From: Capra hircus | Taxonomy: Eukaryota; Chordata; Mammalia; Artiodactyla; Bovidae | NCBI RefSeq assembly: GCF_001704415.2 | Contig: NC_030811.1 | Coordinates: forward strand, 6,358,501-6,422,500 | Length of the DNA stretch: 64,000 nt | Reading direction: 5' to 3' | Shown here: positions 24,164 through 35,280 of the stretch, piece after piece | How the letters are laid out: every line of letters starts with the position of its first letter | How positions within the stretch are numbered: position 1 is the first letter of the stretch | Translations under genes and position numbers: made by a program | Notes under the pieces: generated by a model | Told to the model about the DNA's origin: nothing | Database searches by the model: none | The model's input: the letters and a program-made list of their open reading frames with translations, nothing else

Positions 24164-24260
24164 GTGAGGCGGGGGAGGGGAGGGGGCGGGGCGGGGAGGG
24201 GGCGGGGCCCAGGTGAGCCGGGAGGCGGGCGGGGGCAGGGCCTGTAGGGGGCGGAGCAGA
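24164..24260 (+). repeat. G-rich array at start of intron 11
   Basis: More than ten runs of three or more Gs within about 90 bases directly after the exon 11 donor, in GGGGC/GGGAG units. Strong G-quadruplex potential on the transcribed RNA. Confidence 0.75.
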
Positions 24261-24767
24261 GGGCGGGGCCGGCGGGTCTGCTCCTCCCAGGCCCCGCAGA
24301 CCTTCCGTCCCTACCGTCAGCGTTCCCTTCTCACCCCATCCTTTCAGGCCCACTTGAAATGTCTCCTCCTCCCCTCTTCCACCCTCCAGGGCAGGGGCAC
24401 GTCTAAGTTTATTGGGTCCTCACAGGGCTGGCGTCTTGATGGGCGCTGCTTTGAACCAATGAGGGGAGGAAAGACAGGGCAAAGGAGGGAGAGGTGGCTA
24501 GCATGGCAGGGGAGGGCTAGGGCCTGGGGTCCCAGAGAGCCCCGCCTAGCAGTGCTACTGACCCCGCTCGGGCAGCCAGCGGTCACAGCTAATCTGGTCC
24601 CGCCCCCGGAGTTCTTAGTCCTCTTGGACGTGGGTGAGAGAGCACAAGCAGGACTGGGGACAACCCAGTGTGTCCTGCCCCCGGCCCCCTCTCCTCCCCT
24701 TCCGGCCCTCCCCTCCTCTCTGTGCCTCCTCCTGCCGTCTCTGAGGCCCGTTCTCTGTCTCCCACAG

Positions 24768-25041
24768 ACCCGGAGCAGCCAGGGGAGGTGTCGGCCTTGG
24801 GGCCGAGCCGGGCGGGGGGCAGGGCCGAGTGGCCGGGGCCGGCAGGGGGGGCCGTGGGGGGAGAGCCTGTCCAGCGGCCCCTCCAGCCCCGAGAGCAGTG
24901 AGGATGAGGGCCCAGGCCGCAGCTCCAGCCCCCTCCGCCTGGTGCCCTTCTCCAGCCCCAGGCCCCCCGGAGAGCCGCCGGGTGGGGACCCCCTGACCGA
25001 GGATGGCGAGAAGAGCAGTGACACTTGTAACCCACTGTCAG
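24768..25041 (+). CDS. KCNH2: KCNH2 exon 12 (C-terminal tail), frameshifted as assembled
   Basis: A 274-nt exon. It starts in frame (PEQPGEVSALGPSRAG), then a run of six Gs at 24814-24819, where five would keep the frame, shifts reading by one base. As written, translation stops at TGA 24899-24901. The downstream +1 frame encodes the expected SGPSSPESSEDEGPGRS to SDTCNPLS and meets exon 13 in the correct phase. The human exon is 273 nt as I recall, one base less. About human residues 898-989, a disordered, Ser/Pro-rich tail. A sequencing or assembly error in the homopolymer is most likely; a true loss allele is possible. Acceptor CCCACAG, donor G|GTAGGG. Confidence 0.93.
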
Positions 25042-25128
25042 GTAGGGTGAGCCCCCCACACCCCACCTCTGCCTGGCGGGTGGGGCATGGGCCTCTCTTC
25101 CAGCCTCAACCCTGCTCTCTGGCTGCAG

Positions 25129-25315
25129 GCGCCTTCTCAGGAGTGTCCAACATCTTCAGCTTCTGGGGGGACAGCCGTGGCCGCCAGTACCAGGAGCTGC
25201 CTCGCTGTCCTGCCCCCGCTCCCAGCCTCCTCAACATCCCCCTTTCCAGCCCTGGCCGACGGCCGCGGGGAGACGTGGAGACCAGGCTGGACGCTCTCCA
25301 GAGGCAGCTCAATAG
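25129..25315 (+). CDS. KCNH2: KCNH2 exon 13 (C-terminal tail, start of coiled coil)
   Basis: A 187-nt exon encoding AFSGVSNIFSFWGDSRGRQ to DALQRQLN, about human residues 989-1051. The last part (LDALQRQLN) begins the short coiled coil that helps subunits of the same type assemble. It starts two bases into Gly and ends two bases into Arg at AG|GTGAGT. Acceptor GGCTGCAG. Confidence 0.97.
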
Positions 25316-25621
25316 GTGAGTGTCCAGGGGGACAGGCTAGGAGGTGCTGGATGGGGTGGTGCAGCAGTGTGATCTGTGGGTTTCGGGCAGTGTTGTTGGG
25401 TGCCGGGGGGTGGGGGTCGTTTGCTCCATCTACACCTGTCCATGTTTCCCAGCGGCTTGGCCCTCTCCTTCTGTTCGGAGCCAAGCTGGGGCTGCCACAC
25501 CTTGGATGGAGAGTGGGCCTGGGGGTTGACCAGCTGGCTGTCCACAGGGCGGTCCTGAAGTCACGGTTGCTGGTGTCTCCACTTCTCTGAGACCCAGAGC
25601 ATCCTCCTCCTTCTCGCCCAG

Positions 25622-25799
25622 GCTGGAGACCCGGCTGAGCGCTGACATGGCCACCGTCCTGCAGCTGCTGCAGAGACAGATGACGCTGGTCCCGCCAGCC
25701 TACAGTGCTGTGACCACCCCGGGGCCCGGCCCCGCCTCCACTTCCCCCCTGCTGCCCGCAGGCCCCATCCCCACCCTCACCCTGGACTCGCTTTCTCAG
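25622..25799 (+). CDS. KCNH2: KCNH2 exon 14 (coiled coil)
   Basis: A 178-nt exon encoding LETRLSADMATVLQLLQRQ and then a Pro/Thr-rich stretch to LDSLSQ, about human residues 1051-1110. The heptad pattern continues from exon 13 and forms the C-terminal tetramerising coiled coil. The Pro-rich part differs slightly from human (PAGPIPTLTL). It ends in phase 0 at CAG|GTGAGT. Acceptor TCGCCCAG. Confidence 0.97.
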
Positions 25800-27058
25800 G
25801 TGAGTTCCCAGCACCCCCGGCCTTGCCTTTTCAGCGCCGATTCCACCCCAGGCCTGCTTTGCTGCCCCTTCTGTGGCCTTGGGCCCCAGCCTCCTCCCCT
25901 TCCCCATCCCTGCCCTCCTCCCAGGCGATATTCTTGGAGGAGGAGGAGCTGTGAGCATGGAGCACAAAGCACGCAGACAGCTGGGCCAAGGCAGGCTGCA
26001 GGCCGAGTGGTCTGCGTTCCCCTGGGGTCACCTGAAGGGCGGGGTCTACTTGGGGTGCCTGTGTCTGTGGTTGCATGTGGAGGAGACTGTTGTGCCCTGG
26101 GGGGGCTGGTGGTGGGTGCTGGGTGCCAGTGCGCCCCTGGGACAGAGTCCCACGGCCCTGCTGTTGCTGACACCCCCGGGTCTGACTCTCCACTTGACCC
26201 ATGACTTTCATGCTCGGCACTTTGCAGGGTTGTCCCGGAGGCTTTGGCTAAGCCCCAGGGTGGCCCTTCCGGTTGGCTTCTCTCCCCCGCTGCTAGAGGT
26301 GGGCCTCTGTCATCCTTTGTTCTCTCCTGAGTGGACCTGTGTGTTCCTGGCCTCCTGACAGGACAGCAGTGTCTGGGTCTCAAGCTGGGGGTCCTTCAGG
26401 CAGCCTGAGGTGGCCTGGGCTCCGCTGCCCCCTGCCCCCCACCCCCGGCGTCCGCTCCCCTCCCATATGCTGCCTGCCCCTGTTTGCAGACACCAGGGCC
26501 CACGTCAGCAAATGTGCCAGTCTCCCTTCACAGCCTCCCCCGCAGAGATCTCACAGCAGACTCGTCAGCACCCACAGAGCCCCTCCCGCCTGCCCTGGCA
26601 CTCTCCCTGGCCTTCCGAAGCCTGGCCGCCAGCCTGCCTCTTGTTTCTAGGTCCCAGAGTCCTTTCGAGACTGCAGGCAGGAACCTTGTCTCTTTTTCTG
26701 TCTAGCTTCGGTGCCAGCTCAGGGCCCCTTATTCCACGTTGGCGTTGAATTCAGTGGCCAGGTTCCCTGGGAGGGAAGTGGCTGAGGCCTGGGGCTCCTT
26801 GCAGGATCAGACAGATGCTGCCTCGGGGCCCCCAGCTGCCCGGCCTGGCTTTTGTCCACCCAGAGCATATATCTCCACGTCCAGTCTTGCCCCCCCTCCC
26901 TTGGCAGTTGGAGTCCTGCCTGCTCTGTCTCCCTCAGCCCTTCTCCTGTCTCCTCAAAACCCCCTCCTGTCTGGCCCCAGAGTTCCCGGGCCCTCTCTCT
27001 CCTCTGACCCTCTCCCGCTCCTCGACTCCGGACCCCCTACACTCTGTTTTCTCCGCAG

Positions 27059-27187
27059 GTTTCCCAGTTCATGGCGTGCGAGGAGCTGCCCCAAGACGGA
27101 CCCGCTCGACGCCTCTCCCTGCCGGGCCAGCTGGGGGCCCTAACCTCCCAGCCCCTGCACAGACACGGCTCAGACCCAGGAAGTTAG
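27059..27187 (+). CDS. KCNH2: KCNH2 exon 15, last coding part
   Basis: Encodes 42 residues, VSQFMACEELPQDGPARR to HRHGSDPGS, with TAG at 27185-27187. The human exon has 49 residues here. The seven missing residues fall where human has two ELP-containing units (EELPPGAPELPQEGP as I recall), and this genome keeps one. Collapse between short direct repeats would explain it and leaves the frame intact. Acceptor TCCGCAG. The C-terminus HRHGSDPGS is the usual Kv11.1 end. Confidence 0.96.
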   Translation, partial: VSQFMACEELPQDGPARRLSLPGQLGALTSQPLHRHGSDPGS

Positions 27188-27610
27188 TGGGGCTGCCCAG
27201 TGTGGACACATGGCTCACCCAGGGTTCAGCGCACTGCCTGGGCCCCTCCCCGTGGAGGCCCTGCCCGGGAGGCCCTGGCCGTCGACAGGAGAGGAATAGG
27301 AAGGCACGGCCCCTCCCCCAGCCCTTGGGGGCCCACCTCCTCCTGAGGTCCCCAGGGGCCCCTGTGTGTGTGTGGGGGCACAGGGGCAGGGACAGGGCCG
27401 GGCAGTGGATGGGGGTCTGTGGTCCCCCCACTGCCCTGGGGCAGTAGCTGGTCTAACTGCCCGGAGGCACCCGGCCCTGGGCCTTAGGCACCTCAAGGAC
27501 TTTTCTGCTATTTACTGCTCTTATTGTTAAGGATAATAATTAAGGATCATATGAATAATTAATGAAGATGCTGATGACTATGAATAATAAATAATTATCC
27601 TGAGGAGACT
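27188..27610 (+). other. KCNH2: KCNH2 3' UTR
   Basis: From the TAG to just past the AATAAA. GC-rich first half, then an AT-rich segment from 27508 with repeated AATAAT/ATTAAT. The true cleavage site is estimated. Confidence 0.8.
27586..27591 (+). promoter_or_regulatory. KCNH2: Polyadenylation signal AATAAA
   Basis: Canonical AATAAA about 400 nt after the stop codon, in an AT-rich context. Cleavage is expected 10-30 nt downstream. Confidence 0.85.
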
Positions 27611-27611
27611 C

Positions 27612-28087
27612 CAGTGGTGCTGGGAAGTGTAATAGCTACCTGCTCTATCCCGTGTTCGTGGCCATAGCATTGTGGGCACGAGCCTGTCCGAGGGAATCCG
27701 GGCCAGTCTGTCTGTGTGCGCCGGGCCTGCGGGGGCAGCTCTGACATCTGGGTGTGGGGTGGGTGCAGTGAGGGGTGCTCCCTTGGGGCTGACACACATC
27801 ACCTTCAGGGCTTCTTGCCTCCGGAGGGCCCTGCTTCCCTGCAGTCCTGGATTCAGGATGGCAAAGCGTCACCTGGACTGAGATGAATATAGAGGTTGTC
27901 CTAATGAGATGCTGGGCCTGGGGTCCCACACTTTAGAGCCTTGGTGGCTAGCGGATTGGCACACTGGCCCCTGAAACTGACCCCACGATGACGGCTGATA
28001 CAACCATGCTCTCCCCCACACAACTCTTGAGCCCAGCCCATGCTGTTACATTTGGCCACATCCCCAACTTGGCCTCGCATGCATGCC
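27612..28087. other. Intergenic sequence after KCNH2
   Basis: No gene or clear repeat seen between the polyadenylation site and the first SINE. Confidence 0.5.
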
Positions 28088-28298
28088 AAGTTCCTTCAGT
28101 CGTCTCTGACTCTTTGCGATCCCATAGGCTGTAGCCCGCCAGGCTCCTCTGTCTATGGAATTCTCCAGGCAAGAGCACTGGAGGAGGTCGTCATTTCCTC
28201 CTCCAGGGGATCTTCCTGACCCATGGATCAACCCCGAGTATCTCGTGTCTCCTGCACTGGCAGGTGGGTTCTTTACCACAAGCACCACCTGGGAAGCC
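28088..28298 (-). repeat. Bov-tA SINE
   Basis: Reverse-strand element from CAGTCGTCTCTGACTC to CCACCTGGGAAGCCC. Confidence 0.9.
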
Positions 28299-28299
28299 C

Positions 28300-30510
28300 T
28301 TATCCTAACCTTTAACTCAGCCTCACGCGGATCCTGTATGATTGGGCTCCCACAGTGAACCGACTCAGGGCATGCTGGTTTTCTCAGCCCCTTATCAGAG
28401 CCCCATTGATTTCTGCCTGCAGACGGGCCTCATCCACCTGCATCCCTTGGTCACCTGTGATCCTTGACCAGAGGAGCTGGAAGTTTCAGGGTGGCTCATT
28501 CCCATCCCTGGAGGAAGAAGTCAGATGTCCTGGGGTCAATGAAGGGTGGAGGCTGTGTGCACCTGTGCTCGTGTGTGCGTGCACGTGCTGCTGGTCTTGT
28601 GGGACCACGCAGCCTCTCAGAGGAGCTGCCATTCAGTGGCTGAGTCAGGGCAGCTGCAGCCAGCAGGAGGAGCTGATGGGCATCATTGCTGCCCAAGGCC
28701 TCCAGGGCCACTTAATTCTACAACCCCCGACCCTTTGAGCTGGGTTGGTTAGCCTTGCTTTGAAGAAAACGCATTATTTCTCAGGCCTGGGGTCAGGAGG
28801 CTATTGGGAGAAGACCCTGGTCTCTGAACAACCTGGAGGGTGCCCTTTGCCCAGACGGGGTAGGAGAGACATTTCCAGTGGTCCTGCATCAGGGCCCAGG
28901 CTCCCCTCCCAGAGGGTGTGACCAGCAAGGGGCCCCTGTGAGTTCAGTGTGCCCTGGGGTTCAGGACATGGAAGATGGGCATGGGGCGGAGAGATGGGGA
29001 GAAGGATTAGACCTCTGGGGTGTGGGGAGGGGTGACACAGAGGGGGGGCCAGGCAGAAAGGGTAGCTTTGTGTGACAGGATCTGGCACACGTGTTCAGGG
29101 GTTGACACATGAACACGAGCACGCATCTGTTCATGGCTCACACGCAGGCCTCCCTGGAGGACTGATGTGCGTGGGTGCGGGGTGGGGGTTCTAGCCGGGG
29201 CAATGCCCTTGATCACAGGTTCTGGGCACAAGTGGGTGCCATCAGTATCTCAGCCCAGGGCAGGACACAGACATGGTCAGAGGCCGCTGTGAGGCTGATG
29301 GCGAGAAGTAAAGGTGCAGATGAAGCTCACTCTGCTTGGCCCGCAAGGGCCAAAGTGCTGGGCCGAGTCCCTGCCTCCGTCTTTCTTCCCATCTCCCCTG
29401 TTCTTAGAGCACTTTCTTCTGGGAGCTCAGCCCGATTCACAGCACTTTGTCCAAGGACAGGGGGCAAGGGCTGGGGGAGCCCGGGGTGGGGCCTGGGACA
29501 GAGGCCGGGGCCAGCCCAGTGCATCAGCGCTGCGTGCTGGTGGGCATGGGGAGCAGAGGAGAGAACTTCACGTGTGCTCTCTGGGCTTTGTATCAGGTTT
29601 GAATGGTGGTTATTTCTCTTCGGCACATGCCAGCCCCCTGGTCAGCTGCCTGCAGCCAGGGAGGGTACTGCCTGGCCTGGAGTCCTGATGTATGTGCTTC
29701 CAGGGATGAATGTGTGTGTGTGTGTGTGTGTGCAAATGCACACGTCTATGCTCAGGGTGGGGGCGGGGCCAGCAGAGAAGAACCTCTAAGTGCTTGTCCT
29801 CAGTGAAAGCACATGGGTGCCCAGGGCTCGGTCCACTCTGGGTGAAGGAGCTTCCAGCGTGGCTGAGACACCAGCTCCAGGTCCCTGCCAGGAGCTGCCA
29901 CTGAGATTGAGAGGCTGGGCGGGGGACGACAGCCACGGTGGCTCCATCTCCCGACAGCTCCATCTGTCCAGCTGCATCATTGAACCCCTAACATCCTGTA
30001 GAGGGAGGTGTCACTAGTCCACGTGAGGACAGTCATCTCAGGGTGGTCAGTGACTGGCCGGGGGTCATGCTGCAGGCAGATGGCATTGTGAAGCTCCAGG
30101 TTGCACAGGAGGGTGGCGGTGACCCTCAGACACAATACTGGCGCCATCACTGGCCAGTTGCAGGGTGTGGGCTCAGATCTGGGCCTTGGAGGGACCTGAG
30201 AGGCTGGCGAGGGTGCTGTGAATGGGCATCTCAGCTCAGCGTGGAGCCCAGCACAGAGACTATCCATTCTCAGCCTGCTCTGTCCTCCCACCCCCGGCCA
30301 GGAGGTAGCACTCTCCCCCTGACAGTCAGGAGGCCAGGCTCCACCCAACCCAGTAGTGCATAAACCCAAGCTATGCCTGTGTTCTGAGAACTCTCTGCTG
30401 GGCTGCATGAAGTTCTTGGGTAGGGCCAAGGCTGAAGGCTTCCTAGAGCAGTGGGGTAGCAGTGGGATAGCCTTCAGTCTTGACCAGGCCCTGCCCAAGA
30501 ACCCTAACCC
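28300..30510. other. Intergenic, no gene seen
   Basis: Moderately GC-rich unassigned DNA with a (TG)n run at 29708-29733. Frames lack exon borders or recognisable protein similarity. Confidence 0.45.
29708..29733. repeat. (TG)n microsatellite
   Basis: About 13 TG units. Confidence 0.95.
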
Positions 30511-30514
30511 TAAA

Positions 30515-30706
30515 GTGAGTGAAGTCACTCAGTCGTGTCCGATTCTTTGCGATACCATGGTCTGCAGCCCACCAGGCTCCTCCGTCCATGGCATTTTCCA
30601 GGCAAGAGTATTGGAGTGGGTTGCCATTTCCTTCTCTAGGGGATCTTCCTGACCCAGGGATTGAACCCTCATCTCCCGTATTGTAGGCAGACGCTTTACC
30701 ATCTGG
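30515..30706 (-). repeat. Bov-tA SINE
   Basis: Reverse element with a short ACCCTAAC duplication at 30501-30508 and 30707-30714. Confidence 0.88.
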
Positions 30707-30719
30707 ACCCTAACCTCCA

Positions 30720-32315
30720 CTCTAGGCTGGTTGCATCTCATGGGGGTCCTGCTGTGTCCCTGGCCGGGTTCTCAGGTGTGTTAGTTCGTGTGGGGGCAAT
30801 TCTGGGGGCTGGCTGGGGGTATGGCAGGCTATTTTCTGCCACTGTGCATTACCCACTCCTTTAAGGTCCAACTTCATCTTTTTTTTTTTTTTTTAAATAG
30901 AAATCATCAGTGAAAATGCTTTGGACAGGAGAGGAAGAACCTTCAGAAGCCAGTAGCCTGTGAGCCTGAGGGGCATCTCGTTACTGGGGGGCTCAGGAAG
31001 AGAGGAAAGAGGGAGGTGTGGGAACCAGTGTGCACCCCTGGGCCCCCAGGGGCAGGTCCCACAGCTGAGGGAGTGGATCCTGTCCCCTGCTGGCCCAAGG
31101 CAATAAGCTATGAATATCAGCTCTGTTGAAGGAGGGGCAGGGAGGCTTGTTTGTCTTTGCAGGGCCCCCAACAGTGCCGGGCACTGGGATATGCCCAGTG
31201 CTTCCCAAAGGAAGGCAGGCAGGAAGGAAGGAGGGAAGGCAGGAAGGAGGCAGGGAGGGAGGGAAGGAGGGAAGGAACGCAAATACTGCTTTTTGCCCTG
31301 GGACGGAGACCCTTGGGCTGTGCAGGCAGGGCTGGGGAAGTCCTCCAGCGGCTGGCAGAGCTGAAGTGGGCCTCTGCCCAGGGCTGTGGGCCCTCACCCT
31401 GGGCCTGCAGGTCACCACCTTCTCCTCCATGCCTGTCCTCAGGCTTGTGCTGCCCAGCTCTGTGGCAACTGCTCGCTGCTCCAGACCTGCTCCCTGGCCT
31501 CCCCTGTCACCTGGGCTCCCAGGGACACAGGACTCCGGTGGCGGAGGGTGGTGGGGAGCAGTCCCCTCCTCTCCTGCAGACCCGGCCACCCACTGCTGGG
31601 GGCTGTTGCGCAGAGCTCAGCGTTCTCCCAAACCAAGAGGACCAGAGGGGTGGGGCGGGACCTGGAGGGGTGACTGTGGCCAGGCCTGGGCTGCCTCCCC
31701 CGACCCCCAACTCTGCTCCTAAAGAGCCAGGAGCCGAGAGAAGCACTCCGGGTGTGTGCTGGCCTCGTGACTTGCTGCGCGGAGTCCAGGTGCAAACTCG
31801 CCCCGCCCTGTCTTTACCGGGACTCCGCCCCTGCCCCGCCCCAGGAGCTCACATTTCAGTCTCAAATAAGAATCGTGTATCGTACCGGGGGCACATCCTT
31901 TGTGGTGAGCCTTATTCTCACTGCCTGCCTGAAATCCAAGGCCCAGGGGCTGGTGGAAGCTGCTGGGTCCAGGGCTCCCGACGGAGGAGCTGGAGCGTGA
32001 ACGCCGGCAGAACTTTGCCCATGTCTGAGATTTCTAGAACTTTCTTCCCCCTGCAGGCTTTTTTGCCTTCTGCCCCTTTTGCCTCCCGGCCCTTTGTTTA
32101 GTGACTTCCTGCCGGTCCTCGGGTGACCCTTGGACACACGGGGGTGTGCCCCCTGCCGGGGCTGGGAGCCTTTTCTGCCTTCCCCAGCCTGCCCTCCGTA
32201 CCCTAGACTGCCAAGTCCGGGGGCTCGTCACCTCTGTGTCCCCCAACACCACGCACAGTGGCTCCCCCAGAGCAAGCACTCTATAATTTATTCACTTAAT
32301 GAGCATTTCTGGATT
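30720..32315. other. Intergenic, no gene seen
   Basis: Unassigned sequence with T-rich run near 30881 and the GGAA-type repeat at 31208-31277. Confidence 0.45.
31208..31277. repeat. (GGAA/GGGA)n purine microsatellite
   Basis: About 70 bp of GGAAGGAA and GGGAGGGA units; it reads as a Glu/Gly/Arg-rich peptide in several frames, which is not coding. Confidence 0.92.
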
Positions 32316-32317
32316 TA

Positions 32318-32512
32318 GGGAGTAATGTGACTCAGTTGGTAAAGAATCCGCCTGCAATGCGGGAGACCTGGGTTCGATCCCCCGGTTGGGAAGATCCCCT
32401 GGCGAAGGGAAAGGCTACCCACTCCAATATTCTGGCCTGGAGAATTCTAGGGACTGTATAGTCCATGAGGTCGCAAAGACTTGGACACGACTGAGCGACT
32501 TTCACACTTTGG
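32318..32512 (+). repeat. Bov-tA SINE
   Basis: GGTAAAGAATCCGCCTGC, box B GGTTCGATCCCC and end ACACGACTGAGCGAC. Confidence 0.92.
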
Positions 32513-32514
32513 CA

Positions 32515-33285
32515 GTAAAATCCTCACCCTCCAAAGGGCCCGTGTGCTTGACTTTGGGGGCCTGTGACTTCCTGGGCAGCCAGGACTGAAGAAGGGACTC
32601 TGGGGTAACTGGCACCCCTGAGCCTCCTTGGCTCAAAAGCAGACATGGGGTCTCATACCCCAGGGATGATCCCAAGAGGCCCACATGGTTCACATCTTCT
32701 GCCCCACTCTGCTGGCTCCGCTCAGCCGTCGGGGCTCGTCCTTGGTCTGAGTTACCATTAGGGAATGGTCTGGTGCTCTAGAGGGCTGGAATCCCTCCTG
32801 ATGGACATCTTGGGGCCACAGCTGGGTATCCCATGATGGCCACCGCTCACCTGGGTTTTGGGGAGGCCCCACCTCTGCTTAGCAGAGCAAGCTCATCACC
32901 CTCTCAAACGCCGGGTCCCAAGCCTGGGTGTAGTTCCAAGCACAGCCCCTGACTTTTCCAGGCTCTGTTCTGCCACAGGGCAGGCGAGGAGGCCTTCCCA
33001 CAGCCCACCTGCCCATGTCGACAGGAGCAGATGGCTGGAGCATGCCCAGGTCCTGAAGGGGCAGATGGCTTCCTTTTCTTTGTCTGCAGGATGCAGCCCT
33101 CCTCGTCAGCTTGGCACTGAGGGTTCTCGTCTTCCTTTCCAGACTCACCTGCCCTTCTGCCTGCTGCTGCCACACGCCCGATGCCCCAGCCATGTGAGAT
33201 TCCATCCTGTCCCCTGTGCTCGAGTTCTCCCTGCATCTTTCCATCTTTCCCTCTCCTTGGGAATAAACTCTATCCTTCCCGGCCT
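32515..33285. other. Intergenic, no gene seen
   Basis: Part of a 238-codon open frame runs through here into L2-like sequence; no start context, splice sites or family match support it. Confidence 0.45.
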
Positions 33286-33289
33286 GGAG

Positions 33290-33350
33290 AGAAAGCCTTC
33301 CACGTCAAGTCCTAGCTCAGACGTCACCTCCTCCAGGAGGCCCTCTCTAG
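33290..33350 (+). repeat. L2 LINE 3' fragment
   Basis: GTCCTAGCTCAGACGTCACC followed by TCCTCCAGGAGGCCCTC matches the L2 3' end pattern. Diverged; borders approximate. Confidence 0.6.
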
Positions 33351-33799
33351 ATGTCTCAGTGGATTTAAACCTCCCATCTTTCTCCTGTCTGTCGTCTGAG
33401 AAAGAACTGGCGGAGTACTGGCGGTCTGTGTGTCTCCTCAGAGGCCTTTGTCGTGGGGCCAGGGAGGTGGCAGGCACTTTGCCAGCGTGTCTTGCTCCGT
33501 CTCCACTTCCCAACTGGCTTCCGTGTGGACGGCTCCTGCCCGCCACCCTCTGTGACTGCTCATTTGTCCTTTGATGGTCAAGGCTGAGAGTAAGTCCCCC
33601 TTGGCCTCTTCCGCTCCAACTTCAGGTCTGTGGTACCCACAGTTCCCCAGGTGGTGGCCAGTCCAGTGGGAACTGAAGGGCACTCATCCTGGCTGCTCAG
33701 GGTGGCCTCTATTTCTCACACGGGTTCTGAGTAGGAGTGCTGGTGGTCCCACCAGGACAAGGGTCATGGAAAGCACACAAGCAGTGAGTCTAGTCTATC

Positions 33800-34487
33800 T
33801 TAAGTTCTCAAAAACCTGGAAACAAATTTGAAACATAAAGCCTTTCAAAGTGACTATTTGGGAGCAGTTTTCAGATAATTGTATATCATAAAAGAGTGGT
33901 TGGTGTAAAACTCAATGAAGATTCACTGAAAGATTGAATAGTAACAGGTTTCTTTAAGCTGCCTGGGTGTATGATTATCAAACTCTATAAAGAAAGACTC
34001 AATCTGGTCATCTTATTGCGGTAGAATTTAAAACAAAGTGATTCTTGATACTTTATTTCCTAAAAGTGTAAGTCAAGGCTTTTTTAAAACTAATTTTTGT
34101 CTTTCAAAAAAAAAAAAAACCCACAAATGGGTTCCAAGGCATTTATTAACTAGTTAGCTTCATTATTTTATAATCACACCTTACAAGTGAGCTGGAAGTC
34201 GACAAGAGCCAGCACTTCGAAACCCAAACAGAAGAATTTAGCTCAACTGTCCTACCATTCCTTTAAAGTTAGCAATAGCATAAGGTCTGGCTGCAAAAAG
34301 CTGACGTGCTCATTGGCAAGAAAATCAGTCATTAGGGAAACATCTCGGAGAGGCTCCTGCAGCAGGACAGCCGCACGTAGCGGCTTGGCTTCCTCTTTCT
34401 GCACCGCCAGGTGACGACAGCTGGGAAGCCAGAGGGAATGTGACGGCCAGGGACACTCGCAAGGTCAAATGAGTCTGATCTCCTGGT
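33800..34487. other. AT-rich unassigned block
   Basis: Not a recognised repeat. A 14-bp A run at 34107-34120 and, on the minus strand, an AATAAA at about 34142-34147. It may be an old retrocopy or 3' UTR-like remnant, but I cannot identify a source. Confidence 0.3.
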
Positions 34488-34500
34488 CTTAAGAGGCCTG

Positions 34501-34715
34501 CATGTGTCATGCTTTAGTCATATCTGACTCTTTGTGACTGTATGGACTGTAGCCTGCCAGGCTCCTCTGTCCATGGGATTCCCCAGGCCAAGAATCCTAA
34601 AGTGGGTTCCCCTTTCCTCCTGTAGGGGATCATCCTGACCCAGGAATCGAACTTGCGTCTCTTATGCCTTCTGTATTGGCAGAGGGTTCTTTACCACTAG
34701 TGCCACTTGGGAAGC
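34501..34715 (-). repeat. Bov-tA SINE
   Basis: Reverse element. AAGAGGCCT at 34491-34499 and TAGAGGCCT at 34721-34729 flank it. Confidence 0.9.
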
Positions 34716-34731
34716 TTCTTTAGAGGCCTCA

Positions 34732-35280
34732 TTTCAGTCAGTTCAGTTCAGCCATTCAGTCGGGTCCAACTTTTTGTGACCCCACAGACTGCAGCACACC
34801 AGGCTTCCCTGTTTGTTACCAACTCCAGGAGCTTGCTCAAACTCACGTCCGTCGAGTCAGTGATTCCATCCAACCATCTTATCTTCCATCGTCCCCTTCT
34901 CCTGCCTTCAGTCTTTCCCAGCATCAGGGCCTTTTCCAATGAGTCAGTTTTTCCCATCAGGTGGCCAAAGTATTGGAGCTTCAGCTTTAGCATCAGTCCT
35001 TCCAGTGAATTTTCAGGACTGATTGCCTTTAGGATGGGCTGGTTGGATCTCCTTGCAGTCCAAGTGATTCTCAAGACTCTTTTCCAACACCACAGTTCAA
35101 AACCATCAGTTCTTCAGCACTCAGCTTTCTTCACAGTCCAACTCTCACATCCATACATGACCACTGGAAAAACCATAGCTTTGACTAGATGGACCTTTGT
35201 CGGCAAAGTAATGTCTCTGCTTTTTTATATTCTGCCTAGATTGGTCATAGCTTCTGTTCCAAGGAGCAAGTGTCTTTTAA
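34732..35280 (-). mobile_element. BovB LINE 3' fragment
   Basis: About 550 bp of reverse BovB 3' end, up to TCCAAGGAGCAAG. It inserted at the same AAGAGGCCT site as the neighbouring SINE; a third copy of the motif follows at 35284-35292. Confidence 0.9.

Noticed and set aside
24213..25319. 368-codon frame spanning intron 11, exon 12 and exon 13
   Set aside because: It is exon 12 (after the frameshift) and exon 13 joined through unspliced introns, not a separate gene.
30500..30515. CCCTAACCCTAA, telomere-like
   Set aside because: Only two units; chance, and partly a SINE target duplication.
31151..32101. 316-codon frame with a Glu/Gly/Arg-rich start
   Set aside because: Begins in the GGAA-type microsatellite; low-complexity translation, no similarity.
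32858..33574. 238-codon open frame in intergenic DNA
   Set aside because: Includes an L2 fragment, has no recognisable domain and no exon signals.
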